Source: JAXGXJ01 sp963829545 (GTDB lineage: Bacteria; Actinomycetota; Thermoleophilia; RBG-16-64-13). From it: DNA of 64,000 bases. The notes beneath the pieces were generated by a model, which saw only the letters and a program-made list of their open reading frames with translations, did no database searches and was not told where the DNA came from. The translations under genes and the position numbers were made by a program. Below are positions 63,538 to 64,000 of the stretch, piece by piece (positions within the stretch are counted from its first letter, which is position 1; every line of letters begins with the position of its first letter). The stretch is taken from contig CAWHIX010000006.1 in NCBI GenBank assembly GCA_963829545.1, positions 62,001-126,000 on the forward strand, given 5' to 3'.

Positions 63538-63720
63538 GTGGCGACAATGACCTTCAAGGATGGAACACCATTGAAGGGCGTCATCAGACGCGCCACCGAG
63601 GAGTCGCCGCCGCCTGGCGTGGATGACACGGGGCTTTGCCCCGTGTCATCCACATCACGTTCGTGGCCCGCTGTCCTGGGGGCCGACAGAAAGGCGTCTT
63701 TGGGAGGAACCACCGAATGA
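63538..63720 (+). CDS. Small protein upstream of the second SulP gene
   Basis: The frame has 60 codons from a GTG at 63538 with GGAGAGGAG upstream: ATMTFKDGTPLKGVIRRATE and onward. Its last bases overlap the ATG of the SulP gene (ATGA, 63717-63720), implying translational coupling. A perfect 16-base-pair hairpin lies inside the reading frame (63619-63653). The N-terminal 20 residues look like a real small domain; the remainder may be read through regulatory structure. The function is unknown. Confidence 0.45.
   Translation: MATMTFKDGTPLKGVIRRATEESPPPGVDDTGLCPVSSTSRSWPAVLGADRKASLGGTTE
63619..63653 (+). repeat. Perfect 16-bp hairpin within the small frame before SulP
   Basis: GTGGATGACACGGGGC (63619-63634) pairs exactly with GCCCCGTGTCATCCAC (63638-63653) around TTT. 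There is no T-run, so an mRNA-level switch or an inserted repeat element is as likely as a terminator. Confidence 0.7.
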
Positions 63721-64000
63721 GCGAGCCGAGTAGAACAAGCACCGGGGAAAAGGGGCGCTCCGGCGGCATTGCCCGCTACGTCCCCATCCTTTCGTGGTTG
63801 CCCAGCGTACGACCGGAAGTGGCTCGGCGCCGATGCCATCGCGGGGCTGACCGCTTGGGGCCTTCTGGCCCCGGAGGCCATGGCCTACGCGGGCATCGCC
63901 GGTCTTCCACCGGAGACCGGGCTGTACGCCCTGGTTGCGTCCCTCTTGGTCTACGCCCTGCTCGGCAGCTCGCGCCACCTGTCGGTCCAACCGACTTCGG
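63717..64000 (+). CDS. SulP-family transporter, N-terminal part (one frameshift; runs off the right edge)
   Basis: The ATG at 63717 (GGAGG upstream) starts a cytoplasmic arm (MSEPSRTSTGEKGRSGG) that reaches YVPILSWLPS. One extra G at about 63,807 shifts the frame. The second frame continues YDRKWLGADAIAGLTAWGLL, then APEAMAYAGIAGLPPETGLY and ALVASLLVYALLGSSRHLSV. This is the classic SulP N-terminal signature. It is the second SulP gene of the cluster but differs clearly in sequence from the 53-kb one, so it is not a recent duplicate. The remainder lies outside the window. Confidence 0.88.
   Translation, partial: MSEPSRTSTGEKGRSGGIARYVPILSWLPSVRPEVARRRCHRGADRLGPSGPGGHGLRGHRRSSTGDRAVRPGCVPLGLRPARQLAPPVGPTDF

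Noticed and set aside
63480..63540. Third copy of the promoter A/B element before the second SulP gene
   Set aside because: Only GTTGCT and a TCTGGATAGG-like end can be matched; the CCTTCG boxes are missing, so similarity is not above chance.

Overview
The window is GC-rich, gene-dense bacterial chromosome, most likely Actinomycetota. Supporting signs are the tRNA-Ser / long-form SRP RNA / dnaX / ybaB / recR / aspartokinase neighbourhood, GTG and TTG starts with clear Shine-Dalgarno sites, two apparently leaderless promoters, an SPFH + ribbon-helix-helix operon, and a CtpE-like P-type ATPase. The class cannot be fixed from sequence alone; a lineage outside classical Streptomyces/Mycobacterium (for example Thermoleophilia-like) is possible. 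No phage, transposase, CRISPR array or rRNA is visible.

Layout. 0-6.5 kb: start of an SLH surface protein, then a lipoprotein-ABC transporter operon facing an OmpR-type two-component system across a 430-base regulatory gap with strong hairpins. 6.5-11.7 kb: divergent glycogen genes glgP and malQ. 11.7-17.6 kb: O-antigen-ligase-like membrane protein, a tiny cell-wall-anchored protein, UDP-glucose dehydrogenase, an amidase and a LOG-like protein. 17.6-25.5 kb: MrfA-like helicase, metallophosphoesterase, asd, an orphan substrate-binding lipoprotein and a broken PAS/receiver protein. 25.6-29 kb: ABC-2 exporter. 29-37.1 kb: lysC, ygbA-like, recR, ybaB, dnaX, a shattered KefB-type antiporter, SRP RNA, tRNA-Ser. 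37.2-44.8 kb: membrane enzymes, AEC carrier, HAD-AIR synthase fusion, an autoregulated MarR-MFS pair, TatD hydrolase, thioesterase. 44.9-51.2 kb: SPFH / RHH / M29 peptidase operon, MFS, P-type ATPase. 51.2-64 kb: an accessory-looking cluster of GNAT, MoaF-like protein, SulP transporter, MBL hydrolase, MalT/LuxR regulator, small protein, membrane protein, a DUF1269-arylsulfatase fusion and a second SulP.

The last cluster is the most interesting part. Two promoters on either side of the MalT-like regulator share a roughly 60-90 base element with repeated TTGCACCTTCG boxes, which suggests a local regulon joining sulfate-family transport with sulfatase functions.

A caution applies throughout: many genes carry single-base frameshifts, clustered at 34-41 kb. 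Their frames rejoin into full-length proteins, so most are probably assembly indels rather than true pseudogenes; the KefB-type gene is the extreme case. Boundaries of frameshifted genes are given as the reconstructed whole.
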